Positions 1 through 5,097 of a DNA stretch of 5,243 nucleotides are shown in pieces. The translations under genes and the position numbers were made by a program. The notes beneath the pieces were generated by a model. It had not been told where the DNA came from. It saw only the letters and a program-made list of their open reading frames with translations, and ran no database searches. This DNA is from an uncultured Prevotella sp. GTDB taxonomy: Bacteria; Bacteroidota; Bacteroidia; Bacteroidales; Bacteroidaceae. The stretch's first letter is position 1. Every line of letters starts with the position of its first letter. Where the stretch lies: positions 1 through 5,243 of the forward strand of contig CAKPST010000084.1 in NCBI GenBank assembly GCA_934183355.1, in the 5' to 3' direction.

Positions 1-71
1 ATGAGTTCGTCTTTAGTTGCTGGCCAAGGGGCGTCTTCCAATTTAGAAGCTAATTCAAGTGTCCAATACAT
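1..71 (-). CDS. DUF2795-type small protein, N-terminal fragment (runs off left edge)
   Basis: The minus strand reads ATG at 71-69 and stays open to the window edge, giving 23 residues that begin MYWTLELASKLEDAPWP and continue ATKDEL. The PATKDEL segment is characteristic of the DUF2795 family (family knowledge, from memory), small proteins of unknown function common in Bacteroidales. Family members are usually short and acidic, so most of the gene lies beyond position 1. The ATG at 71 fits the N-terminus I remember for Bacteroidales homologues. However, the same frame is open upstream for 19 more codons to a TAA at 128-126, and a TTG at 113-111 could be an alternative start. A Bacteroidales-type promoter lies at 173-202. 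No biochemical function is known to me. The family call is fairly secure; the exact start is not. Confidence 0.75.
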   Translation of the reverse strand, partial: MYWTLELASKLEDAPWPATKDEL

Positions 72-172
72 AGTCGTAAGTTTTTTAATCTGTTCTACAA
101 AATGTTTTTCCAACGGGCTTAGTTCTTAAGGCTGCTGCACGTCATTAACAGCCATGCCCCGTCTTTCGGCTG

Positions 173-202
173 CAAAAATAGTAATTTTTATGTTATTTGC
201 AA
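173..202 (-). promoter_or_regulatory. Bacteroidales-type promoter for the DUF2795 gene
   Basis: On the minus strand TATTTTTG (180-173) matches the TAnnTTTG -7 consensus, and CTTG (TTG at 202-200) sits 19 bases upstream as the -33 element. The -33 element lies within the last codons of the adenosyltransferase gene, whose stop is at 195-193. This suggests the small gene has its own promoter as well as possible read-through from the operon upstream. The implied 5' untranslated region to the ATG at 71 is about 95 bases. Confidence 0.6.
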
Positions 203-723
203 GGAATATATAACTTTTTTTCGGCTATATTATCAATAAAGTTTAAATTTAGGGCGAGAACAAAGAAATAGTCGCTCAAGCGGTTGAGATATTCGAGTAT
301 TAAGGGGTCTACGTCATGCTCGGCTGACAATTCCACCACACTACGCTCTGCTCGTCGGCATACTGTGCGACATACGTGCGACTGGGCTGCTGCCATGCTG
401 CCTCCAGGCAGCACAAAGGTGCCTGGCTGTGGTGTGGAATCTTGCAGACTATCTATCTCATGCTCTATGTTTGTGATGTCTTGTGGGTTGATGCTACCCA
501 TTGATGATGTGGAGAGGACGGTGCCTATATTAAATAGTAGGACTTGTATGAGGGTGAGTTGCGACGTGTATTTGTCGCCCGTCAAGGATTGCAGAAGTCC
601 TATGTGGGCATTGAGTTCGTCGATGTCACCACAAGCACAGATACGAATGTCGGTCTTAGACACACGCTTGCCGCCAACGAGCGAGGTCATACCGCAGTCG
701 CCAGATTTGGTATAGAGTTTCAT
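193..723 (-). CDS. PduO-type ATP:cob(I)alamin adenosyltransferase
   Basis: The 176-residue product belongs to the PduO-type family that transfers the adenosyl group of ATP to cob(I)alamin or a precursor to make the coenzyme-B12 form, acting in the cytoplasm as a trimer (family knowledge). Visible motifs, in order: TKSGDCGMTSL at residues 5-15 and GGKRVSK at 17-23 (N-terminal ATP-binding segment); GDIDELN at 32-38; LLFNIGTVL at 62-70; FVLPGG at 103-108, followed by RTVCRRAER at 119-127 and EYLNRLSD at 144-151. All expected blocks are present and the length is normal. The start at 723 is chosen because the family normally begins just before the TK-GD-G-T motif and because it lies one base after the stop of the upstream gene (TGACATG), implying translational coupling. 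An in-frame ATG at 768 would overlap that gene by 44 bases and add an atypical tail. The CobA and EutT adenosyltransferase classes have different motifs and can be excluded. Confidence 0.93.
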   Translation of the reverse strand: MKLYTKSGDCGMTSLVGGKRVSKTDIRICACGDIDELNAHIGLLQSLTGDKYTSQLTLIQVLLFNIGTVLSTSSMGSINPQDITNIEHEIDSLQDSTPQPGTFVLPGGSMAAAQSHVCRTVCRRAERSVVELSAEHDVDPLILEYLNRLSDYFFVLALNLNFIDNIAEKKLYIPCK

Positions 724-724
724 G

Positions 725-1297
725 TCAGAAGTTAACGATGTAGTTTGTTTTATATCTTTCGATGTCAAAGAACGCCACTCCTACCCAGTATAGATCGTAG
801 CTGACGCTCACTTTCTTACTGTCAAGCAGTCGCTGCCACATGCGTTGCGCCGTCTTGTCCTCGGCGATGTCCTCAATAACAATTATTGAGTTGCTGTCGG
901 TATAATCCAACAGACGGTCAAGCAGAGCCTCGCTTCCTTCCTTTGGACACACACGGGCTATCTCCACCCTACCCTCTTTGCGCTCCATCTCAGCCACAAT
1001 ACGTGTACGACGGCATCCGCGTCCTACATACGACATTAGTAGCGGTGTGTCGTCGCCATTGCTTATCAGGCAGTTGGCTTGACGATAGTTGGCTATACGA
1101 AAATACAACTCCATGCGTTTGCGCACAAGCCACGGCAGCGAGGGGTATTCGCGGCGCAACTCAGCGTAGCCATAATAGGGATAGTGCTCGCACAGAACAT
1201 AGCGTATGAAACGGTAGGCAGACGGCGACTGCACCCCAAAGCCACGGCTGTGGGACATACGGCGGAGCCAGACTATATAGCGTTTCAACATATTCAT
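725..1297 (-). CDS. Divergent methyltransferase-fold-like protein of unknown function
   Basis: A 190-residue protein (from the ATG at 1297) translated just ahead of the adenosyltransferase, stop-to-start gap one base. I recognise it only at family level. The N-terminal block RGFGVQSPSAYRFI (residues 18-31), the RIANY block (67-71), and the C-terminal IIVIEDIAEDK (138-148) and YWVGVAFF (170-177) resemble, in order, the HGVHSP, RLxNY, FDDIHWS and FWGLVFF blocks I remember from Bacteroidota class I SAM-dependent methyltransferases. The segment where those proteins carry the glycine-rich SAM loop reads CLISNGDDTP (76-85) here, and the middle is shorter, so catalysis is doubtful. No signal peptide or membrane segment is obvious. 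The start is uncertain: ATG at 1297 or 1291 lies just after a promoter, while an upstream in-frame ATG at 1375 would lie before that promoter and add a hydrophobic, non-conserved tail. Function unknown; a role with the adenosyltransferase is inferred from coupling only. Confidence 0.6.
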   Translation of the reverse strand: MNMLKRYIVWLRRMSHSRGFGVQSPSAYRFIRYVLCEHYPYYGYAELRREYPSLPWLVRKRMELYFRIANYRQANCLISNGDDTPLLMSYVGRGCRRTRIVAEMERKEGRVEIARVCPKEGSEALLDRLLDYTDSNSIIVIEDIAEDKTAQRMWQRLLDSKKVSVSYDLYWVGVAFFDIERYKTNYIVNF

Positions 1298-1302
1298 AGC
1301 TA

Positions 1303-1333
1303 CAAAATTAGGCAAAATATACGAGAAAAGCAA
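1303..1333 (-). promoter_or_regulatory. Promoter for the methyltransferase-like/adenosyltransferase operon
   Basis: The minus strand shows TAATTTTG at 1310-1303, a perfect TAnnTTTG -7 box, and a TTG at 1333-1331 separated by 20 bases. Transcription would begin only a few bases before the ATG codons at 1297 and 1291, so the mRNA would be leaderless or nearly so. This position argues against the far-upstream ATG at 1375 as the start of the first gene. Confidence 0.5.
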
Positions 1334-1364
1334 CATAAAATGACGCTCTTTGATTAAGTTGCTG

Positions 1365-1372
1365 TAACTTTG
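1365..1372 (+). promoter_or_regulatory. -7 element of the chromate transporter promoter
   Basis: TAACTTTG matches the Bacteroidales -7 consensus and sits inside GTAACTTTGCACCC (1364-1377), a 14-mer that recurs exactly at the rplS promoter. A good -33 element is not evident at the expected 19-21 base spacing, so the promoter may be weak or activator-dependent. The 5' untranslated region is about 55 bases, AT-rich, with a purine-rich stretch (GAAAGAGAAAAG) just before the ATG at 1433. Confidence 0.55.
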
Positions 1373-1432
1373 CACCCCAAAGAGAGTATTTGTAACACAT
1401 ATTTATATAATAAGCATTAGAAAGAGAAAAGT

Positions 1433-1990
1433 ATGTTACTGGATTTTTTTCTCACCTGCAACAAGATTGGTGCCTTCACTCTTGGCGGCGGCTATGCCAT
1501 GATACCCATCATGGAGAAGGAGTTTGTCGACAATCATAAGTGGATGGACAAGCAGGAATTTATGGACATAATGGTTGTGGCGCAGACCACACCGGGTATT
1601 TTTGCCATTGACATGGCAAGCCATATCGGCTACAAGCTGCGTGGCGTGTGGGGCGGAATTGTTGGAGCCATTGGCATTGCCTTGCCATCCATCATCGCCA
1701 TTCTTGTCATTGCCATGTGTTTTCACAACTTCAAGGACAATCCTTGGGTAGAGAAGTTTTTCAAGGGTGTGCGTCCTGCTGTAGTGGCTCTAATTGCTGC
1801 TCCAGTGTTCAAGATGGCTAAGACTGCCAACATCGGATGGAACAACGTGTGGATTCCCATAGTGTGCTGTCTGCTCATATCGTTGCCTATATTTGGCAGC
1901 GGAAGCACTGCTCATGGCGTTTCACCAATATGGATTATCGTGGCTGCCGGCATTTGCGGAAGGCTATACGGAGAGTTTAAAAAGAAATAA
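1433..1990 (+). CDS. chrA: Chromate transporter, ChrA-type single-domain subunit 1
   Basis: A 185-residue integral membrane protein of the CHR (chromate ion transporter) family. Members move chromate out of the cell, although in many bacteria the true substrate is unproven (family knowledge). Visible hallmarks: FTLGGGYAMIP at residues 15-25, the conserved glycine-rich start of a CHR domain; AQTTPGIFAIDMASHIGY at 50-67; and FFKGVRPAVVALI at 109-121. Strong hydrophobic segments lie around 72-97, 113-128, 140-155 and 165-177. The length matches one CHR domain, about half of a long two-domain ChrA. A second CHR gene follows after 15 bases, so the two most likely form a heteromeric pair, as known for short-chain ChrA proteins. 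The start follows a purine-rich stretch and begins directly at the amphipathic segment preceding the GGGY motif, as expected. Confidence 0.92.
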   Translation: MLLDFFLTCNKIGAFTLGGGYAMIPIMEKEFVDNHKWMDKQEFMDIMVVAQTTPGIFAIDMASHIGYKLRGVWGGIVGAIGIALPSIIAILVIAMCFHNFKDNPWVEKFFKGVRPAVVALIAAPVFKMAKTANIGWNNVWIPIVCCLLISLPIFGSGSTAHGVSPIWIIVAAGICGRLYGEFKKK

Positions 1991-2005
1991 GATATATAAT
2001 AGATT

Positions 2006-2578
2006 ATGATTTTCCTCAAACTGTTTATTGTCTTCACCAAGATAGGCACGTTCAACTTTGGCGGTGGCTATGCCATGCTGTCACTAATATATAATGAGGT
2101 GGTGATGAGAAACCACTGGATGACACGTGCCGAGTTTACAGATATAGTTGCCATAAGTCAGTCTACTCCTGGTCCTATTGGCATCAACGCTGCCACCTAT
2201 GCTGGCTATGTGGCTGTACTAAACCATGGCTATCCCGAATGGGCTGCCGTGCTCGGCTCTATTCTTGCGTCGTTGTCTATAGTGTGGTTGCCATTTATCA
2301 TCATGATTTCCATCTCGCACTATCTCACCACTCACAAGGACTCTAAAATTGTCAAGGACATCTTCTCGGGTCTACGTCCTGCCATCATCGGACTCATTGC
2401 GGCGGCTGCCGTGCTACTTATGAACAAGGAGAATTTCGGCGACCCAGTTGCCGACCCCACCTACTTCGCCATAAGCGTGGCATTGTTTGCAGCTACGTTC
2501 TATTTCACACGATTCCGCAAAACCAACCCGATACTCGTGATGCTCATCTGCGGAATACTCGGTCTTGTTATATTCTAA
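2006..2578 (+). CDS. chrA: Chromate transporter, ChrA-type single-domain subunit 2
   Basis: A 190-residue CHR-family membrane protein homologous to the preceding gene product. The same blocks recur: GTFNFGGGYAML at residues 14-25, SQSTPGPIGINAATYAGY at 51-68 and FSGLRPAIIGLIAAAAV near 120-136, with hydrophobic segments around 75-107, 124-138, 153-167 and the C-terminal end. The QSTPGP version of the second motif differs from QTTPGI in subunit 1, so the two copies are related but clearly distinct, as expected for the N- and C-half equivalents of a two-domain transporter rather than a recent duplication. It is co-transcribed with subunit 1 (15-base gap) and ends just before the repeat array. 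Substrate specificity (chromate, sulfate or another oxyanion) cannot be told from sequence. Confidence 0.92.
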   Translation: MIFLKLFIVFTKIGTFNFGGGYAMLSLIYNEVVMRNHWMTRAEFTDIVAISQSTPGPIGINAATYAGYVAVLNHGYPEWAAVLGSILASLSIVWLPFIIMISISHYLTTHKDSKIVKDIFSGLRPAIIGLIAAAAVLLMNKENFGDPVADPTYFAISVALFAATFYFTRFRKTNPILVMLICGILGLVIF

Positions 2579-2598
2579 TAGAAGCATTAACAACTTTA

Positions 2599-2689
2599 AT
2601 TAACGACTGAAATTAACGACTGAAATTAACGACTGAAATTAACGACTGAAATTAACGACTGAAATTAACGACTGAAATTAACGACTGAA
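2599..2689 (+). repeat. Seven perfect 13-bp tandem repeats
   Basis: The unit ATTAACGACTGAA is repeated exactly seven times (starts at 2599, 2612, 2625, 2638, 2651, 2664 and 2677) without a single mismatch. Three shortened relatives follow immediately: ATTAACGGACA (2690), ATTAACGGGC (2701) and ATTAACGACA (2711). The lack of mismatches suggests recent expansion by slippage, so copy number probably varies between strains. As 13 is not a multiple of 3 and each unit contains TTAA, the array puts stop codons in all reading frames on both strands; it is non-coding. Confidence 0.97.
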
Positions 2690-2778
2690 ATTAACGGACA
2701 ATTAACGGGCATTAACGACAAGTTTATTATTTTTGTCATTAATGCCCGTTAATTGTCCGTTAATTTCAGTCGTTAATT
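2676..2778. repeat. 46-bp near-perfect inverted repeat (giant hairpin) between convergent genes
   Basis: Positions 2676-2721 are the reverse complement of 2733-2778 at 45 of 46 positions (the one mismatch is C2716 against A2738), around an 11-base AT-rich loop. The left arm includes the last tandem unit plus the three shortened units; the right arm carries the same units in reverse orientation. It lies between the convergent chromate transporter and nucleotidase operons, so it could halt or protect both transcripts. It lacks the short GC-rich stem and trailing U-run of an ordinary intrinsic terminator, so that role is an inference. Confidence 0.95.
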
Positions 2779-2788
2779 CAAGCGTTAA

Positions 2789-3637
2789 TTATTTCGTTAA
2801 TTTCACTTCCAGTTTTCCCACAAATATAGCATTCTTGCCATTCTGGTCGTCCGGAATCTTCTTGCCATCAGCATTCTCCACATACTGCAATGTCTTGAAG
2901 TAGCTATGCGAATGACCACCAAGTATGACATCAATGTCGTGGTTGTCAGCAGCCATCTCCTGGTCGCCCACATTCTGCTGCATCATCCATCCGAGGTGAG
3001 AGATACACACCACGAGGTCGCAACGCTTGTCATGTTTGAGCATGCGTGCCACGTCGTCGGCAGTCTTCACTGGGTCGAGATACTTCACTCCCTCGCACTT
3101 TGTGGCATCTACAAGTCCCTCCATCTGCGGACAGATGCCTAACACACCTATGCGCAGTCCTGCACGCTTGATGATGATATAAGGCTTAACAAGACCCTCG
3201 ACTGGAGTGCCTGTGAAGTCGTAGTTGGCACATACGATGGGGAATGTAGCCTGCTTGAAGAGGCGTGCCATGTTCTCAAGTCCGAAGTCGAACTCATGGT
3301 TGCCTATCGTCACAGCGTCATATCCCATGCGATTCATCAGTCCCACCTCTACATCGCCCTTGAACAATGTGTAGAACGGTGAGCCTTGCGAGAAGTCGCC
3401 TGAGTCAAACAGTAGCAAGTCGGGATTCTTCTTACGCTCTGCCTCTATCATGCTCAGTCTGCGCAAAAATCCTCCTCTGCCTGCCACAAGCGTGTCGGCA
3501 AGGTTAGGATTGAGTGGCAATATGCAACTGTGTGTATCGTTCGTGTGCAGTATCTCCAGCGTCTTAGTCTTCTGTGCAGTCACAGTGAGCGTGGCACAGA
3601 CGAGGAGCAATGCGAGAAATATCTTCTTCATAGTCAT
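2789..3637 (-). CDS. Secreted metallophosphatase, catalytic half of a split 5'-nucleotidase
   Basis: A 282-residue calcineurin-like metallophosphoesterase of the 5'-nucleotidase/UshA type, predicted to hydrolyse nucleotides or related phosphoesters with two bound metal ions in the periplasm (family knowledge). Residues 1-21 form a Sec signal peptide (KKIFLALLLVCATLTVTA, cleavage likely after A21). Metal and active-site motifs appear in the family order: LHTNDTHS (D34, H36), FDSGDFSQG (D81), GNHEFDFG (N113, H114), SHLGW (H214) and GGHSHS (H242, H244). It ends about 40 residues after the last motif, so the C-terminal nucleotide-binding domain of UshA is absent; that domain is encoded by the gene just upstream (25-base gap), and the two are surely one operon. 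The start could be ATG 3637 or 3631. The last codons (VKLTK) overlap ATTAACG-type repeat sequence. Substrate preference cannot be judged. Confidence 0.92.
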   Translation of the reverse strand: MTMKKIFLALLLVCATLTVTAQKTKTLEILHTNDTHSCILPLNPNLADTLVAGRGGFLRRLSMIEAERKKNPDLLLFDSGDFSQGSPFYTLFKGDVEVGLMNRMGYDAVTIGNHEFDFGLENMARLFKQATFPIVCANYDFTGTPVEGLVKPYIIIKRAGLRIGVLGICPQMEGLVDATKCEGVKYLDPVKTADDVARMLKHDKRCDLVVCISHLGWMMQQNVGDQEMAADNHDIDVILGGHSHSYFKTLQYVENADGKKIPDDQNGKNAIFVGKLEVKLTK

Positions 3638-3662
3638 ATATGTTTTTCTATTCTTATTCTTT

Positions 3663-4433
3663 TTACTCTACTATCTTTATTCTTCCTTCCACCTTAGCCT
3701 CAACAGCTACACCCTCAGCCTTCTTTGTCTGAAAATAGTTCTCAATGAGGTAGCGTGCGTTATTCTCCTCGCTCTGGGGCGACACAAAGTCGGTCTTCTT
3801 CTTGAATGCGTCAAGATGGTCGTTGCCCTGTGCCAGATAGTCGATGGTGGTTACACGATACGAGGCGTTGGGGTCAACCTCTTTGCCGTTGATAGCAGCC
3901 GAGAGCAGACGTCCGTCCTTTGAAATTTCAAGGCGTATGCTGCCACTCACTCCCTCGCCGCCAACACGAGCTATCTCACCGAACAGCTCCAAAACATCCT
4001 TGCCGCTGAGCGTAAGAAAACATATCTTGTTCTCGAATGGTGCTATGTCGAGGATAGCGCCACGTGTCACGTCACCCTTACTGATAGTAGCACGTATTCC
4101 ACCCATGTTGTATACGGCAAAGTCTGGACGCTCATTAAACTTCTTACTACTCCACACCAGTATGTCGGCAAGCAGATTGGACAGCGGACTCTCTGGACGA
4201 TAGCGCCCCATATCACATGCTGCCATGCCCATAACAGGATTCATCAAGCTATCTACATGAGCCTTGTATGGAGCCAGAAAAGCCTCAGCCTCACGATTGG
4301 GCTGTGCGTCATAGCGCGAGTCGATGAGTATGCGCGAGCGTGTCACGTCTGCCACTGTGTATTGACGCTGTGCACACGACGTGGCAAGGAGCGATGCCGA
4401 GGCAAGCGATAGAATTATGCAAGATTTGTTCAT
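3663..4433 (-). CDS. Lipoprotein with 5'-nucleotidase C-terminal (substrate-binding) domain
   Basis: A 256-residue protein consisting of a lipoprotein signal and a 5'-nucleotidase C-terminal domain, the part of UshA-type enzymes that binds the nucleoside. Numbering from the ATG at 4433, the signal ends in LLATSC with the lipidated cysteine at 20. Domain hallmarks are SPLSNLLAD (82-90), YNMGGIR (108-114, equivalent to the N-x-G-G-I-R motif), GDVTRGAILDIAPFEN (120-135) and VTTIDYLAQGNDHLDAF (194-210), where related enzymes have the nucleobase-stacking region. There is no metallophosphatase domain; that is the next gene. The likely partnership is that this protein anchors or presents substrate to the secreted catalytic half (inference). 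An in-frame ATG at 4451 lies only four bases after the -7 promoter box, so the ATG at 4433 is preferred; translation from 4451 would add six residues and not change the prediction. Confidence 0.88.
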   Translation of the reverse strand: MNKSCIILSLASASLLATSCAQRQYTVADVTRSRILIDSRYDAQPNREAEAFLAPYKAHVDSLMNPVMGMAACDMGRYRPESPLSNLLADILVWSSKKFNERPDFAVYNMGGIRATISKGDVTRGAILDIAPFENKICFLTLSGKDVLELFGEIARVGGEGVSGSIRLEISKDGRLLSAAINGKEVDPNASYRVTTIDYLAQGNDHLDAFKKKTDFVSPQSEENNARYLIENYFQTKKAEGVAVEAKVEGRIKIVE

Positions 4434-4455
4434 AGTATATTTATTTTTCATAGTG

Positions 4456-4488
4456 CAAAGATATTAATTTTTATCCTAACACACTAAA
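4456..4488 (-). promoter_or_regulatory. Promoter of the split 5'-nucleotidase operon
   Basis: The minus strand carries TATCTTTG at 4463-4456 (perfect TAnnTTTG) with TTTA at 4488-4485, 21 bases upstream, as an imperfect -33 element. It is divergent from the rplS promoter; the -7 boxes are about 75 bases apart. The first ATG in frame (4451) starts four bases after the box, supporting ATG 4433 as the translated start. Confidence 0.6.
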
Positions 4489-4512
4489 GAACAACTATTA
4501 ACGTCATAAATA

Positions 4513-4544
4513 TTTGTGAGTTAGGCGAAAAAGTCGTAACTTTG
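4513..4544 (+). promoter_or_regulatory. rplS promoter
   Basis: A textbook Bacteroidales promoter: TTTG at 4513-4516, a spacer of exactly 20 bases, then TAACTTTG at 4537-4544. Both elements match consensus perfectly, as expected for a strongly expressed ribosomal protein gene. The -7 region GTAACTTTGCACCC is identical over 14 bases to the one ahead of the chromate transporter genes. Confidence 0.8.
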
Positions 4545-4546
4545 CA

Positions 4547-4638
4547 CCCGCTTTTCGGCGTAACCGATGACGGGAAGAAGAGTAGCCCAGTTATGTTGCG
4601 CGAGAACGATAAAACAAATTTAATTATCAAAATTTACA
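4547..4638 (+). promoter_or_regulatory. Structured 5' leader of rplS
   Basis: About 90 transcribed bases precede rplS. CCCG (4547-4550) can pair with CGGG (4571-4574), enclosing a second stem of TCGG (4555-4558) with CCGA (4564-4567) around the loop CGTAA. The remainder is AT-rich up to the ATG, with no strong Shine-Dalgarno sequence. Ribosomal protein genes, including L19 in other bacteria, often have autoregulatory leaders, so this is a candidate L19-responsive leader. The pairing is seen; the regulation is inferred. Confidence 0.4.
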
Positions 4639-4998
4639 ATGGATTTAATTAAAGTTGCTGAAGAAGCATTTGCAACCGGCAAGAAGTTCCCAGAATTCCG
4701 TTCTGGTGACACAATCACAGTCGCTTACAAAATTATCGAGGGTTCTAAGGAGCGTATCCAGCTCTACCGCGGTGTAGTTATCAAGATTTCTGGCCACGGC
4801 GACAAGAAGCGCTTCACTGTTCGCAAGATGTCAGGTACTGTAGGTGTAGAGCGTATCTTCCCTATCGAGTCTCCGAACATCGACAACATCGAGATCAACA
4901 AGTACGGTAAGGTACGTCGCGCTAAGCTCTACTACCTCCGCAAGCTCACTGGTAAGAAGGCTCGTATCGCTGAGCGTCGCGTTATCACTGGCGAGTAA
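4639..4998 (+). CDS. rplS: 50S ribosomal protein L19
   Basis: A complete 119-residue L19, a component of the large subunit at the interface with the 30S subunit (family knowledge). Recognisable segments are the [16 protein letters not shown] core (residues 20-35), [11 protein letters not shown] (38-48), [20 protein letters not shown] (59-78, the most conserved block), [23 protein letters not shown] (88-110) and a short C-terminal ITGE tail. Length is typical and no key part is missing. Codon use is strongly biased (arginine mostly CGT/CGC, many AAG, ATC and GGT), unlike the neighbouring genes and as expected for high expression. It stands alone on the plus strand with its own strong promoter rather than in a rimM-trmD operon as in many Proteobacteria. 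Confidence 0.98.
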   Translation: MDLIKVAEEAFATGKKFPEFRSGDTITVAYKIIEGSKERIQLYRGVVIKISGHGDKKRFTVRKMSGTVGVERIFPIESPNIDNIEINKYGKVRRAKLYYLRKLTGKKARIAERRVITGE

Positions 4999-5071
4999 TC
5001 TTGGCGAACCCAGACAAAGCATAAAAAAAGGATTCCTTATACACCAATAGTTCGTTAAAATTTGAGATAAC

Positions 5072-5097
5072 GGCTAAGCGGCTTTACGCTGCCAGCC
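5072..5097. other. Small imperfect stem-loop at the 3' end of the right-edge gene
   Basis: GGCT (5072-5075) pairs with AGCC (5094-5097) and AGCG (5077-5080) with CGCT (5087-5090), around a six-base loop and a 1/3 internal bulge. It overlaps the stop codon (5076-5074) of the minus-strand gene. No clear U-run follows on either strand, so it is only a weak candidate for a terminator of that gene. Confidence 0.3.

Noticed and set aside
284..715. Long open frame on the plus strand opposite the adenosyltransferase
   Set aside because: It lies wholly antisense to a gene with clear family motifs, and its translation is Ser/Arg/Cys-rich with no recognisable domain.
886..1357. Two overlapping plus-strand open frames opposite the methyltransferase-like gene
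   Set aside because: They have no promoter or family similarity, and the minus-strand frame has coherent conserved blocks and translational coupling to the next gene.
2599..2778. CRISPR array
   Set aside because: The repeat unit is only 13 bases, tails of 3-6 bases are too short to be spacers, seven units are identical end to end, and no cas gene is present.
2676..2778. Ordinary rho-independent terminator
   Set aside because: The stem is far too long and AT-rich, and neither strand has a U-run directly after the hairpin; a 3'-end role remains possible but not of the standard type.
3450..4203. Plus-strand open frames, one with a hydrophobic stretch, opposite the nucleotidase genes
   Set aside because: The hydrophobic run mirrors AT-rich intergenic sequence and the antisense of signal-peptide codons; both nucleotidase genes are unmistakable on the other strand.
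4497..4503. A lone ATTAACG matching the core of the repeat array
   Set aside because: A single 7-base match in AT-rich intergenic DNA is expected by chance.
5023..5039. Intrinsic terminator of rplS (A-run with AAGG-ATT-CCTT)
   Set aside because: The stem is only four base pairs with a three-base loop and no following T-run, so I did not list it as a terminator.
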